This document shows positions 24,311-34,349 of a stretch of DNA of 64,000 bases, one piece after another (the stretch's first letter is position 1; every line of letters begins with the position of its first letter). The position numbers were made by a program, and so were the translations under genes. The notes beneath the pieces are model-generated. The model was given only the letters and a program-made list of their open reading frames with translations, had not been told where the DNA came from and did not search any database. Source of the DNA: Tanypteryx hageni (lineage: Eukaryota; Arthropoda; Insecta; Odonata; Petaluridae); the NCBI GenBank assembly GCA_028673005.1, contig CM054113.1:211597504-211661503 (forward strand), given 5' to 3'.

Positions 24311-24411
24311 AATAAATTTGAGAAATGCCAATTATACTATATATCTATCTTCCCACACGAATTCAAATTAACATTTATCGCAGCGCCAACGCGTAGATCT
24401 GGTGGCCGAGG
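24311..24411. repeat. Direct repeat, first copy
   Basis: About 100 bp, including CGAATTCAAATTAACATTTA, CAGCGCCAAC and AGATCTGGTGGCCGAGG, recurs in the same orientation at 25,643-25,741 with about 90% identity by eye. On the minus strand this copy supplies the last residues of the hAT-like frame (…LGHQIYALALR), so that frame may simply run into repeat DNA. Confidence 0.8.
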
Positions 24412-25068
24412 AGAATCCGATTTTCCTCTATGTAGCGAGACAGTTCTGTTACTCCCACGCGTGCCTGTGTATATGGTTCATCATCTGCAGAGTCCGTGTC
24501 TGTAAACGCCAGTAATAATCTTCGTTTTTTCGCTGGTTCCCTGGTACCGCCGTCATCGTTCAACTTCTGTTGTTCACTTGTATTCTTTGATTGCTTTCTG
24601 CTGTTACAAAACGCTTCAAACTTGTCACGTACTACTTTCCACACTGCTTCCCTCTACAGTAACTGTTTTGAAGCGAGCGATGTAATCTGGATCATCATCA
24701 CGATTTCGCAATTCTTTCGTCAAAAATGCAAGAAGTGGAAGCACAGAGCTACGTGACACGAACTGTTCAGCACCTAAAAACTGCGTCGCTTCAGCAAGTA
24801 CATTTAAGACCGACACATACTTGCCAACCTTGTCCCAGTCAGTATCTAGCAGCTGCGCCCCACTGTAATTTTTGGGATAGTCGATGTGATACTGCCGTAT
24901 GGCATCTTTGACTTCCAGTAACCTAGCCAGCAACCATGCTTCGTGCATTATCTGTAACGATCTGTAACTAAAAAGAAAACAATTAAAAAAATAAACTGAT
25001 GTGGCCAACACATGACTTTCTCCATATTTATATGGCAAATTAAATGTTGTTAGCTCTGGGATCGTCAA
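24375..25068 (-). pseudogene. hAT-superfamily transposase fragment, frameshifted
   Basis: On the minus strand the frame encodes LLEVKDAIRQYHIDYPKNYS, then DWDKVGKYVSVLNVLAEATQ, SSVLPLLAFL and DPDYIARFKTV. This is the 'W…L…L.PF..AT..LS……S.V.PLL..L' core typical of hAT transposases of the zinc-finger-BED type. A frameshift near 24,640 separates it from a second minus-strand frame (VWKVVRDKFEAFCNS … VGVTELSRYIEEN) that matches the linker before the dimerisation region. N-terminal BED finger, catalytic residues and the final hAT dimerisation block are missing. The 5' side on this strand abuts the ~650-bp repeat at 25,000. It is a fragment and cannot be active. Homology is by pattern recognition, not by a search. 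Confidence 0.8.
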
Positions 25069-25652
25069 TATTTACTTCCGGTTGACAATTAAGAAAAAAA
25101 AAAGGAGCATTACTAAGATGTAACTAAGCGTCAATTGTTAACAATAGTCTTCGGTAGGTGGCGTGGTGGTGACAGTAAAAATATAAGATATCTCTTAAAC
25201 AATGCATTATATGAAAAAATGTATCAAACAAAGGTTGTATAAAATAAAATTTCCTACAACTTTTATTCCAGCACATTTTTACATTTATCAAATATTAAAG
25301 CAAATATTTCAAAATAACGTATAAGTGACAAGAGTAAACATCCACTTCTGGTATACCGATTTTTACTAAAAACTAATCAGATCTTCTAACTTTTATAAAA
25401 ATGTTAAATATAAAATTTTGCGTTGACCTGATTAATAGTTTTTGAGTTAGAGCGCCCACAAAAATATACCACATACAGACAGACAGACAGACTTACAGAC
25501 AGACTGACAGACACACAGTCATCATCGAGAAAATAGTCAAAACGTGTTCAGGGGATCTTAAAACATGTATTTCCGTTGAAATCTCGAATTCGATCTTTTT
25601 CATGAAAACAATACTTTCTCTATACTTCGAATATGGAGAAAGTAATAAATAT
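25000..25652. repeat. ~650-bp dispersed repeat family A, copy 1
   Basis: The copy begins near AAATAAACTGATGTGGCCAA and ends near ATATGGAGAAAGTA. ACTTTCTCCATAT appears at the left and, inverted, at the right, giving a short terminal or subterminal inverted repeat. Internal landmarks are CTTCCGGTTGACAATTAAG, a GACAGACAGACA stretch near 25,480-25,520, and ATTTCCGTTGAAATCTCGA. A second full copy is at 39,010-39,661 and a broken third spans 62,105-63,360. It has no coding capacity. The superfamily is unknown. Confidence 0.85.
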
Positions 25653-25741
25653 GAGAAATGCCACGTATACTATATCTATCTTCCCACGCGAATTCAAATT
25701 AACATTTATTGCAGCGCCAACACACAGATCTGGTGGCCGAG
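25643..25741. repeat. Direct repeat, second copy
   Basis: Same orientation as 24,311-24,411 and the same end point, GGTGGCCGAGG, after which the two copies diverge. It overlaps the last bases of repeat A. Confidence 0.8.
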
Positions 25742-25800
25742 GTGACTAAATCAGACGTATTACGCGATGGTTATCTCAGGTGAGATGGTTCGAACCCTGC
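25731..25800 (+). repeat. tRNA-like sequence, SINE head candidate
   Basis: TGGCCGAGGTGACTAAA resembles a class II (Ser/Leu) tRNA A box, and GGTTCGAACCC about 55 bases later is a good B box. Acceptor ends do not pair. It may be the pol III promoter of a SINE, or chance. Confidence 0.3.
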
Positions 25801-26067
25801 AAGCAGTTTTGGATTTTTTCATATTAGACGGGGTCCAAAACATCTACTATATTAAAGCTACTTGTGCCTCAATCGCTCAAATACATACCGAGTTACCGTA
25901 AATATATGCTATAAATCGTAAAAATGTGAATTTATCCTCTTTTCAACCATGGAAATGTATAAAAACCATGGAAACGACCTCATTGCTTTTAAAGGGACCT
26001 GCAATGCATTTAATGGAAATTAAAGACGTTTATTGCTTTAATGGAAATTAATGGCGTAATAACGAAT

Positions 26068-26255
26068 TATAGTGGAACTTCCATAACTCGAATTTCAAGG
26101 GAAAGTAAAATTATTCGAGTTATAGAAAATTAAAAATACGGAAATATATTTCTTATATATTTGTGTATATACAGTGGAGCTTCTATAAGTCGAATCTCAA
26201 GGGAAATAAAAAATTATTCGAATTATAAAAAAATTAAGTTACGGAAATATATTTT
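26068..26255 (+). repeat. Two tandem pogo/Tigger-like terminal segments
   Basis: TAGTGGAACTTCCATAACTCG near 26,070 and CAGTGGAGCTTCTATAAGTC near 26,170 begin two ~90-bp units. Both continue GAAT(T/C)TCAAGGGAAA, then ATTATTCGA(G/A)TTATA and ACGGAAATATATTT. CAGT(G/A)GAACCTC(T/G)ATAA with a nearby complement is the end type of pogo-like elements. There is no transposase. Confidence 0.55.
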
Positions 26256-26934
26256 CTCATTTTTCTTTGAGTTAACATCAAGTGTATTCCTCTAAGCATA
26301 TAAGTTAACTTACTCTAATTTTCAATATCACGCATATTATGAAAACATCATCACCTATATTTTCTTCTGATAATGTGTAAGATTTTACTGTATCCAAAAC
26401 ACTTATTGCATCACGCACTGTGATTGAGGGTATCATAAATAATATTATAAGTATAACGTAATATTGAAAGCACAAACAAGACGATTAAACTTGGGATCTC
26501 GACTGTAGGGAGGAGAAGAGAAGCGTGTTTTGAATGTTTTTAATACGAGAGAGAGAGAGAGAGAAAGTAGGGGAAATGATTTTCATAGCAACCAATGTAA
26601 ACAATATTTGTCACGTTATGTGCGAGAAGTAATATATTTGAATGTATAATATTAATCATTCGCATATTAAAATCACCTAGAATCATCATAGGAGTTCGAG
26701 ACGAAACAAAGAACGGGTAAAAGAACAAAAGTTTGTTTTCCTGCCATCGATTTTTGAATACGCGACAAATCGATCAACAGATCAGTTTTTAATGCGAGAA
26801 TTCGACGCATTTTTAGTGATTTTCATTTTTGCCGGTTTCGTGTAATTGAATACCATTGATTTTGATAATAGCTTCGCGTCGCAGCTATTCACGAAATTTC
26901 ATAAAAAACTTTCCGGTTTTCATATCCCTATTTT

Positions 26935-26961
26935 ATATATAATTCACTTGGTCAGAGTAGC

Positions 26962-27018
<57 letters not shown>

Positions 27019-27542
27019 GGTCGATTAGGGGAGGAGGGATGGGGGAAGAAAGAAGAATAGGAGAGGTAGGTCGTTCACTTCAGCGCCTAGCTTCAGATTC
27101 ATGCAAGCATACTTTTTGGACTTTTTATTTACTAAAGACATTCACTGGCGCGAGAAGAAACAATTTTGACATTGTATTAGCTTTTCATTAAAATTAAATT
27201 AATAGCGAGAAACGCAACCTGATCCATAATCTCAAACTCTTAATAACTCAATTACTAAATATCATTCACTGAAAAAATATTAAGTATTCGTCAGAAATTC
27301 TATTGGTATAATATGCCTAAAATAAAAAAATAAAAACTAATTTTGATAGTTTAACATTTGGCGCTGAAATTCGGAGGAATATCTAAAAAAAACCAGCTAT
27401 GAAAGCAATTCTGGAAAAGTTTGACTCGGAATAAAATTCAAACGAACAATTCCAGGGAATCATTAACAATTTTCCCGGGAATTGAGAAAAATAAATATCG
27501 AGTAAATTCCCGGGAACGGAAATTTCCGGTTCCAAAACTTTA
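26935..27542 (-). mobile_element. Second, inverted copy of the 968-bp hAT-like element (partial)
   Basis: Read on the minus strand, it starts at TAAAGTTTTGGAACCGG (27,542 leftward) with CCCGGGAA strings, then matches 11,165-11,430 closely down to about 26,935. The match includes GAATGTCTTTAGTAAA, CTGAAGTGAACGACCTACCT and TTCCCCCATCC. Unlike copy 1, it lacks the family-C piece and has a TA array inserted at one point. The other terminus is not found; similarity stops near 26,930. Confidence 0.75.
26964..27014. repeat. (TA)n microsatellite, ~25 units
   Basis: A pure TA run sits inside the inverted hAT-like copy at the point where copy 1 reads CCAAATAGCTG. It is therefore a local expansion younger than the element. 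Confidence 0.95.
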
Positions 27543-27849
27543 GACGTGACTGAATTCTGTGACAATAAAACAATTGAGTAAACTAAATGGGCATTTCAAC
27601 CTCGATGTATCCGTCTCCTGTGATAATTTTTCTAATCCTTGATTTTACAGAAACAACTATCGCTGGATTACTACTGATGACCTCTAATTCTGTTTTACTC
27701 AAGCATTTAAGACTACAGGAGTCATCAGTATTAGTAAAATCAAAGCATACCCAAATCATTCTAAAACAAAATTTCGGAGCATAATGAATTTCGAACAATA
27801 ATAAAAAACAGTGAAATGCAATTGAATTGATATAAAAAATACGTATTAC

Positions 27850-28717
27850 CAAGGCTCGACAAATACGGTCACCCGCTCGCCAGTGGCGAGTTGATATTAC
27901 CAGCAGGCGACCAGCTATTCACAATAGTAATTTTCTCATCGAACTCGGAACAATATGGATTAAGTTATTGTGATCGAAAAAAAATTCTAAGTCGAGATTT
28001 TTTACTTGTAAATTTAGCTCTCCGCCGCTCAAACAGACTTTACCCTGCTATTCAGAATAGACTCGCCCGTCGCAAAAGCATAGCAGTGATCTAAGAGGTT
28101 ACGGTGATTCAGATATAAAGACACTCATTTGCCATTTTCATCTTCTCGTATCAAAAGATTCGCTAAAGAAAGTTATTGAAAATAATAGTAAATAGTATAG
28201 TAAATGGTATAAAGTTAAAGTATTATGTAAGAAATTGGAGCTAGAAGATATTCTAAAATCAATAGTTTCACATGGAGAAAGATTTCCGTTGTTTAATTAG
28301 TTGATATCTATATTAGCAGTTCTTCCAACTTCAACGGCATCATGTGAGAGAGGTTTCAGTTCCATGAATTTAATAAAATCTAAGAATAGGTCATCGTAAC
28401 AGAATTCTAGTTTAGATGACCTCTTAATGATAACAATCAATGGACCGCCAATTAATTTGTACAAGCCAGAACGTGCTATTGATCGGTGGTATTTTTCGAG
28501 CAAAACTGTGCATCATACGCACACAAATGACGAAAAATTAAATTTTAAACTTTTGTATTATAAGAATAAAAGATAATAAACATTACTTTTCAGAGAATTA
28601 CAATGTTGTTATAATTTTTATGCTAAAAATTATTTCCTTTATTAATTTATAGTTCTGGGGGTGGCGAATGCATTTGTTGTTTGGCGAGTAGGACTTGACA
28701 TAATTTGTCGAGCCCTG
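27850..28717 (+). mobile_element. hAT element remnant with defined ends
   Basis: Termini are CAAGGCTCGACAAAT (27,850) and, reverse-complemented from the right, CAGGGCTCGACAAAT. It is flanked by CGTATTAC (27,842-27,849) and CGTGTTAC (28,718-28,725), an 8-bp duplication with one difference. The 868-bp length is far below a full hAT (2.5-5 kb), so most of the transposase gene is deleted. The surviving C-terminal region is annotated separately. CAGGG ends with 8-bp duplication place it in hAT. Confidence 0.92.
28195..28520 (+). pseudogene. hAT transposase C-terminal dimerisation domain, decayed
   Basis: A plus-strand frame reads CKKLELEDILKSI, then after an in-frame stop LISILAVLPTSTASCERGFS, SMNLIKSKNRS, another stop, and SLDDLLMITINGPPINLYKP. 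The block 'L.VLP.S(T/S)A.CERGFS.MN.IK…R' is the diagnostic hAT dimerisation motif, and 'L.DLL.I.INGP' normally follows it. The domain mediates transposase oligomerisation in the nucleus. Stops and loss of the N-terminal and catalytic parts make this a remnant of the element that bounds it. Confidence 0.88.
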
Positions 28718-28738
28718 CGTGTTACACATACTATATAC

Positions 28739-28998
28739 CAGTGGTGTCCAATATGCTCGCAAGGTGGCGAATTGATGCTCTGCTTACTCTACTACTACAA
28801 TATATAGTAGTTATAGAAAACGGATGTGAAATACCACATCGAATTGAATGATAAATAATATTAAACATTATTGTGTATCGTTCTAGTACTCTATAAAGCC
28901 CTATTTATAAATATAATAAAGTTTTGTATTAATGTGGCTAAAATTGTATTACATTCGCTGCAATTGTGGGGAGCATGAAAAACTTATTGACACCACTG
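28739..28998. mobile_element. Candidate hAT MITE
   Basis: The 260-bp segment starts CAGTGGTGTCCAATA and ends with the reverse complement of CAGTGGTGTCAATAAG. The flanks CTATATAC and CTCTAAAT agree at only five of eight positions, so the duplication is weak or eroded. It lies 21 bp after the hAT remnant. Confidence 0.65.
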
Positions 28999-29004
28999 CT
29001 CTAA

Positions 29005-31385
29005 ATGATTCCTAACATTTTAATTATTCCTTTATAATAGGCTTTTATTAATGGATTATGATTCTCCAGATGTATGTGTTCCAAATTTATACGCAAGACA
29101 AGTAAGTGGATAATGCTAATTACATTATACAAGTTCGCCAAAATTAAAGACCAAGTACATGCAAATAGAATCCATTTATCCTTGTTTGAGTTTTATTATT
29201 CGTCATAGTAGACATTCTTTAAAAGATTGTTTTGTATGCTATGCTCAATAATCCTTTAAAATCAAATATTTTATCAACAAAGTCGAAGTGGCTATCAACC
29301 ACGTGCTAAATCACAGTGAGCTATTTCATGACTGCTGTTGGGAATCCTCAAGCCACTCATTGTTCATGAACTGGGGATATATGTCCAATAAACTAACATT
29401 ATTAGGAAAAGATAAAACTTGTGTTTGATGTTACATTTGAATATTTAGTGCCTTTGCGATATCAACTGTGTAGATAGGGAATATCAAAGCCAAATCGTTG
29501 GAGTATTGTCAGCAACACATAAATCACTTAATAAAGTGTGACTAAAATGGTTATAAGATCAAAAAAGATTATTCTTTGAATGAAAGCAATTTACTTTATT
29601 AAAATCCTTCTGATATGCATAAATTATTTGCATTTGCTCCCAAAACCGTATATTTTTCTCGAATCAGCTTGCAACATATCACTCCTACAGAAAATATTTC
29701 CATTCCCTCTTTCATTCTTTGTTATCTTTAATGTTCATCATTACTATTAAAAGACATGGCAATGTATTAAAATGTGTCATTAAAAAAACTTTGGACGAGA
29801 AAAATAGGAAAATCACCAAATTAATATGTAATAATATAAATTATGCGTAACTAAAATTGATTTAACCCCCACAAATCAAAATTTCAAAATTGCAAAAGTA
29901 TATGAAACTTGTACACAAATAAAAAGGAATGTTTTATAAAAATATAAAGTGCCAGAATAAATTTTAAAGCCTGGGGAATTGAGCAGTGGTGTCACTTCAA
30001 CTTCACAAAAAAATCATTTGCAAACATTTTAAAGTGTAAAAAACTGAAGCCGAATAAGTCATCAGAAGATTATCTTTGCCGAATTTATCCGACCACATTA
30101 AACAATTTTGGTAAAAATAGATGCTAACACAGGCCGGCGGTCAAAGAGAAAACAGATATAGAATAAGCTACAAGCTATGACCATAAACCTTCAGTCATCC
30201 ACTAAGGTAATAGTAAATTATATTAGAAACTTATTAATATATGAAGATATTAAAAATGCCGAGAAAATTTGTCCGATCGTTGAACAATAATGTAATACCT
30301 TACTTTGTATTTTAAGCGATTAACAATTTTCTGTAGACCACACACAACAGCCTACTCTACCTAGTCTATCTCATTTAAGTCACTTCATCGTTTCATATCC
30401 ATCACCTGCCTTTATTCCAATCAAAATCCCTTTCTCTTCCTACCCCTTTTCTATTTCTTAGTACCTCACTCTCTTCTCTAATATTTTCTTCAGCAGACCA
30501 TTTCCATTCAAATTCCGACCCACCCATCTTGTCTCTGCCTCTTTAGTCTAAGTAAGCATCTCTTACCATATTTAATAATTCTTCTTCCATTTTCATCTCA
30601 GTCCAGCTAACTTTCTTTAATCAACGGCATAACTTCTAGCCGAAAGCTTCCAATCTTCTCGAGATGAAATACGCTAAGTAAAGAAAATGCAATATTTGAA
30701 TGTGGCTTTGAAGTCTGTAAAATATTTCATTTAATGTATATAATGAAAGGAATACATTACTCATGGGGAGGAAATTTCATTAAAATCAACTTCTAGCAGC
30801 AACCAATCATAAATACATATATATCTAATCTTTTAAGGAAAATTCTTCACAATTCTATTTTCACAACAAGTTCAATTATCCTTTTTTATACAAATCTTCC
30901 CTAAATGACAATTAACACCGTCCTTAAATTGTCAGGAATTGGAGAGACCTCCCACGGCCCCGCTCTTCGAGATCGCGATAGGGAAAGTCGCTTAGAAAAG
31001 TCAAGGGGTCTCGCAAAGTCTGATTTTCCCCGAGCGTCTCATGCCCCTTCCATTATTATAACCATTACTCGAAAACTTTAAGCAAATCCGACTGATAACA
31101 TGCATATTTTTCTATCGAATGCAGTCGCCCTTAGATTGCATGTTGACCAAACGAAAAATACACTAAAGGAGGTCACATCAGGTCATGTCGGCGATCGAAT
31201 ATTCCTCTATTCCACCGGTCTTCGGTGAGATAATGCACCAGGCAGTCTTTTCCTTTCTCTTTCCCATCTACTTCTCACTCCTTCCCGGCCTCTTTCCTTA
31301 GAATCCAGCTCGCTCCTGTCCCCCACCTCGTCCCCCTGAACCTCCTTTTTAAGACATTCGTTTCATCTTTTCGACCTTTTCTTCT
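29005..31385. other. No gene recognised
   Basis: Mostly AT-rich DNA. A pyrimidine-biased part lies at about 30,350-30,620, and a short GC-richer patch at 30,940-31,040 contains GAGACCTCCCACGG. No reliable protein or RNA motif. Confidence 0.4.
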
Positions 31386-31391
31386 CTTGTT

Positions 31392-31690
31392 TTGGAGCGA
31401 GAGAGTACTTCTTACAAAATGAGAGAGAAGAATGGAAAAGGAATTGGAAGGGGAAGGAGTGATGTAAAATGGATGAAAGTGAACCAGGCTGCGTATCGAG
31501 AAAATTGTCGATCATGTAAAAATATCAAAACAAAGATTACCGCAGAATTTTTTAAGATGAATGGGAAAGGAATTGATAGAGGAAGGGATGAGGTAAAATG
31601 GATGAAAGTGAACTAGGCTGCGTAACGACAAAATTATCGTTCACCTAAAAATATTAAAGCAGAGACTACCGCAGAATTTTTAAAGAGTGA
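31392..31690 (+). repeat. Tandem duplication, 129-bp period, in frame
   Basis: GAATGGAAAAGGAATTGGAAG at about 31,430 recurs as GAATGGGAAAGGAATTGATAG at about 31,559. Shared text continues through GTAAAATGGATGAAAGTGAAC to ACCGCAGAATTTTT. The period is a multiple of three, and the first unit is open as NGKGIGRGR … VKWMKVNQAAYRENCR. The second unit has stops after VKWMKVN. No known protein matches by eye; this may be a non-coding duplication that happens to be open. Confidence 0.7.
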
Positions 31691-32022
31691 GAGTTAAGTG
31701 TATATGATTATAGTAATAGTATGATGTAGTACATATACGTATTATTGCGTACTGATAAAAAGTCGACGGTTTCTCTAAGATCAAGAGAGAAAAGTGAAAA
31801 CAGTTTTATATAACTGTATCGTCGTCGTTTTCTTATGAGTTGTCGTAGCAATATCGATGGTAAAAATTACTAAGACTTCATAGATACCGTCATTGAGCTC
31901 ATATTTTCTTATGAAGTGTTTAAGATTTCATATAGGTTATGGGGACAGTGAGGTTAATTATAACGAAACCACATCATCGTAAGTGAACTGTCCGTAGAAA
32001 GGTCCGTGATTATTATTGGTTA

Positions 32023-32215
32023 AATCGGATTGTCCACATGCTCCTGCTTTCCGCAATCTTCTTTATCTCTTGGTAGCTATCATTACCTTTCAAGTCGTCT
32101 ATCAGCTGAAACTTTTTCCATCCTCTATATTTCTTCCAGCTTTCTTTCTAACGCGCCTTTAATTATACTCTCTCTCTCCTCAGATTATGTCCTATCCAGT
32201 TCGCCTTCCTCTTCA
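32023..32215 (-). pseudogene. Non-LTR retrotransposon (LINE) reverse-transcriptase C-terminal fragment
   Basis: On the minus strand one frame reads KRKANWIGHNLRRESIIKGA then LERKLEE and a stop. A shifted frame continues SYQEIKKIAESRSMWTIRFN. This matches the conserved tail of arthropod LINE ORF2 proteins, 'NWIGHILRRN.LLK.VIEGK…' followed by '…(Y)W.LKEEALDR..WR.RF'. It is a frameshifted, truncated remnant with no polymerase core. I cannot assign the LINE clade. A tRNA-like sequence lies just downstream on the + strand. Confidence 0.7.
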
Positions 32216-32290
32216 ATATAGTCTGTATAATCATTCACTTTTCGCCTATTCTTGAAAGTGAAGATTTCTGAAAAAGCAGAAGAAAAATTC

Positions 32291-32363
32291 TGCCTTGACA
32301 GGGAATAAAACCCGGAACTTCCACTTACCGGACGGATATTCTAACCATTGAACTACCGAGGCA
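32291..32363 (-). tRNA. tRNA-like cloverleaf, probably a pseudogene
   Basis: The 73-nt minus-strand sequence starts TGCCTCG and ends CAAGGCA, pairing at six of seven acceptor positions. A D-arm/A-box region AGTTCAATGGTTAGAAT, an anticodon stem TCCGT/GTGGA and a T stem CCGGG/CCCTG can be drawn. The anticodon loop is CCGGTAA, so the nominal anticodon is GGT, but position 33 is C instead of the near-universal T. The T loop is TTTTATT rather than TTCGATT. These point to a tRNA pseudogene or the head of a SINE, not a working tRNA. Confidence 0.5.
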
Positions 32364-32399
32364 GAATAATTTTCCCGCTTTAGAATCGGATATTTTCAT

Positions 32400-33535
32400 A
32401 TATATTATTCAACACTAGAGAATTTGTTGTATTGGTAAAAAAGCATGGAGAAGAAATATAAGTCAAGTTGTAAATTTTAAGGTACCTATGTTTGAAAAAC
32501 TGAGAAATGGAAGACGCTGGTAAATACCTATGATGACGGCTGGTTTGTAGCTGAAGAGCGAATGTGGTTTTCCCAGACTTTTTTATGGCTAATAAGACAA
32601 TGAGTTCTATATTTTTTTAGAACTGAAAGACATCTTAGAAGATTTAAGAAATGAAAATAAGAAGAAAAAATACGGTACTACGTAAGTCCTGTAAAGGAAC
32701 TGTGATAAAAATCTCTCTTTGAGATGTGAATGGATGTACTTTTGATAATGGGGAGAGAGTGATGCAGAATAGTTACGTAACGTGCGGATTTAGAATTTTA
32801 TACTCATTTTGGCGTAAAGTAAATAAGAAAGCGGGAAAGATGTCTCATGAAAATACTAGAATAAAAAGAGTAAAATATTTTTAAAACTTTCATCTGTAAT
32901 TAAAAACACTGTCCTGATTAAAAATATTGCTTTTTAAGCCAATTTATCAACGCTTGTATACATTAACAATGTAATTAACAAGCTTGAGCGATTCCAAAGA
33001 AAATATAAAAAATACAGTTACTCCTAGAGACTCGCTGTCGATATTTTTGTGAAGCTGTAAAACAGGTTCGAAGTAGCTTGCATCTGATAAAAAAATATTC
33101 TTATGGCAAGTTCCATTATTGATGACACACATTTGTTTTAGCGGAATCTAATAAAAATATTCCTCGATCAAAAACAATCAAACGACAAAATAAAACACCA
33201 CGTTAAGCCTGTTTAATTTATACCGATAAATACCTCTTAAATATTTCTCTTTCGAACCGTCTTGCACGGACATGATTTTCGGTCGCATGTCTGCGAAACG
33301 TGCATAACCAACCCGCGCAATTACGTGTACCTTTTCCGAATGAAAATAGTCGATGTACCCTGGCGAGTGCATCTCCCATCTCAACATCCCATTCCATACT
33401 TCAGTACTTTTGAAAACTCACTTCGGCCACGAATAATCGGAATTCCCGACGAAAAAAATGAGCGATACGATACAATAAATGGCAGTTGGTATCGCTATGC
33501 GGTATCGAAAATGATCGTGCTGCGATTCCGCCCGT
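32400..33535. other. No gene recognised
   Basis: AT-rich DNA with a fragment of the foldback family near 32,530-32,570 (GATGACGGCTGGTTTGTAGC). The part 33,240-33,540 is GC-richer and open on the minus strand, but no motif is recognisable. Confidence 0.4.
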
Positions 33536-33539
33536 CTCT

Positions 33540-34345
33540 TGGTCAAGATTAATGTGAGAAAGAAGAAAAGAGGGAGTGTGAGAAAAAGAGATAGGGAGGA
33601 GGGAAATGGGAGGGAGGGAGAGTTGGGAGGAAGGAAGTGGGGAGAGAGAGAGAGTAGGGCTTGGGGAAGAGGGAGAGAGATGAAATAGAGAGAGAGATAG
33701 AGGGTGAAACTGGTAGAAGGAGAATAACGCATATAAGACCGCCAGAGATTCTCCACGTATGAGCCGCTCCATCTCACGTGCGTAAGAGAGGGACTTAAAG
33801 GAAAGAGAAATAAGGGATTGAGAAATATGGAGAAGGATGGGGAAAGAGGAAGCGAGGATGAGGAATGAGGGAGAAGGTAGAAAGGAACAAGAAGAGAGGG
33901 TGGGAGATGTGGTCTCTGCAAAAAAGGAGAAACTTCTTTCCCCAGAGAGAGAAGGGGCGGTTAGGGATAGAAAGTAAGGGAAAAGGAGAGAGGATTTTGT
34001 TTGAGGGCCAAAGAGAAGGCAAAAAGGAAGGAAAGGGGTATTGGGAGCGAGTTTTTGATGATGAAGGCCCGTGTGTGGAGAGGGAGAAAGCGAGAGAGTA
34101 AGAGTGGGTTCCTCTCTCTCTCTCTCTCTCTCCCATATACGTGACTAAGGCAAGAATTGAAAGAGAGAATGCCCGAATTCATCAGGTGTATTGGCTAGGC
34201 AGAGAGAGAGGGAGGGATCGAGAGTCGAGGTTCCTCCAAAAACTCTCGGATCGGATGAGAACAAATATTAATTTTTTAAAATCTCCCGGAGAGAAACCGA
34301 AAAGGAGAACCTCGCTGGAATGCCGCGTGGGTCCCTCTAGCGAGA
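33540..34345. repeat. Purine-rich block (~800 bp)
   Basis: The + strand is G/A-biased (GAGGGAGA, GGAAAGGG, GAGAGAGAGA), with a short CT run near 34,112-34,132 where the strand bias flips briefly. Long frames on the minus strand here are composition artefacts. Confidence 0.8.
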
Positions 34346-34349
34346 GAAA

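Noticed and set aside
25730..25745. GGTGGCCGAGG as a conserved hAT C-terminus
   Set aside because: The string belongs to a direct repeat present without hAT coding sequence at 25,643-25,741, so it cannot be taken as transposase sequence.
33262..33552. Open frames on both strands in a GC-richer patch
   Set aside because: No motif recognised on either strand; length is within chance expectation for that composition.
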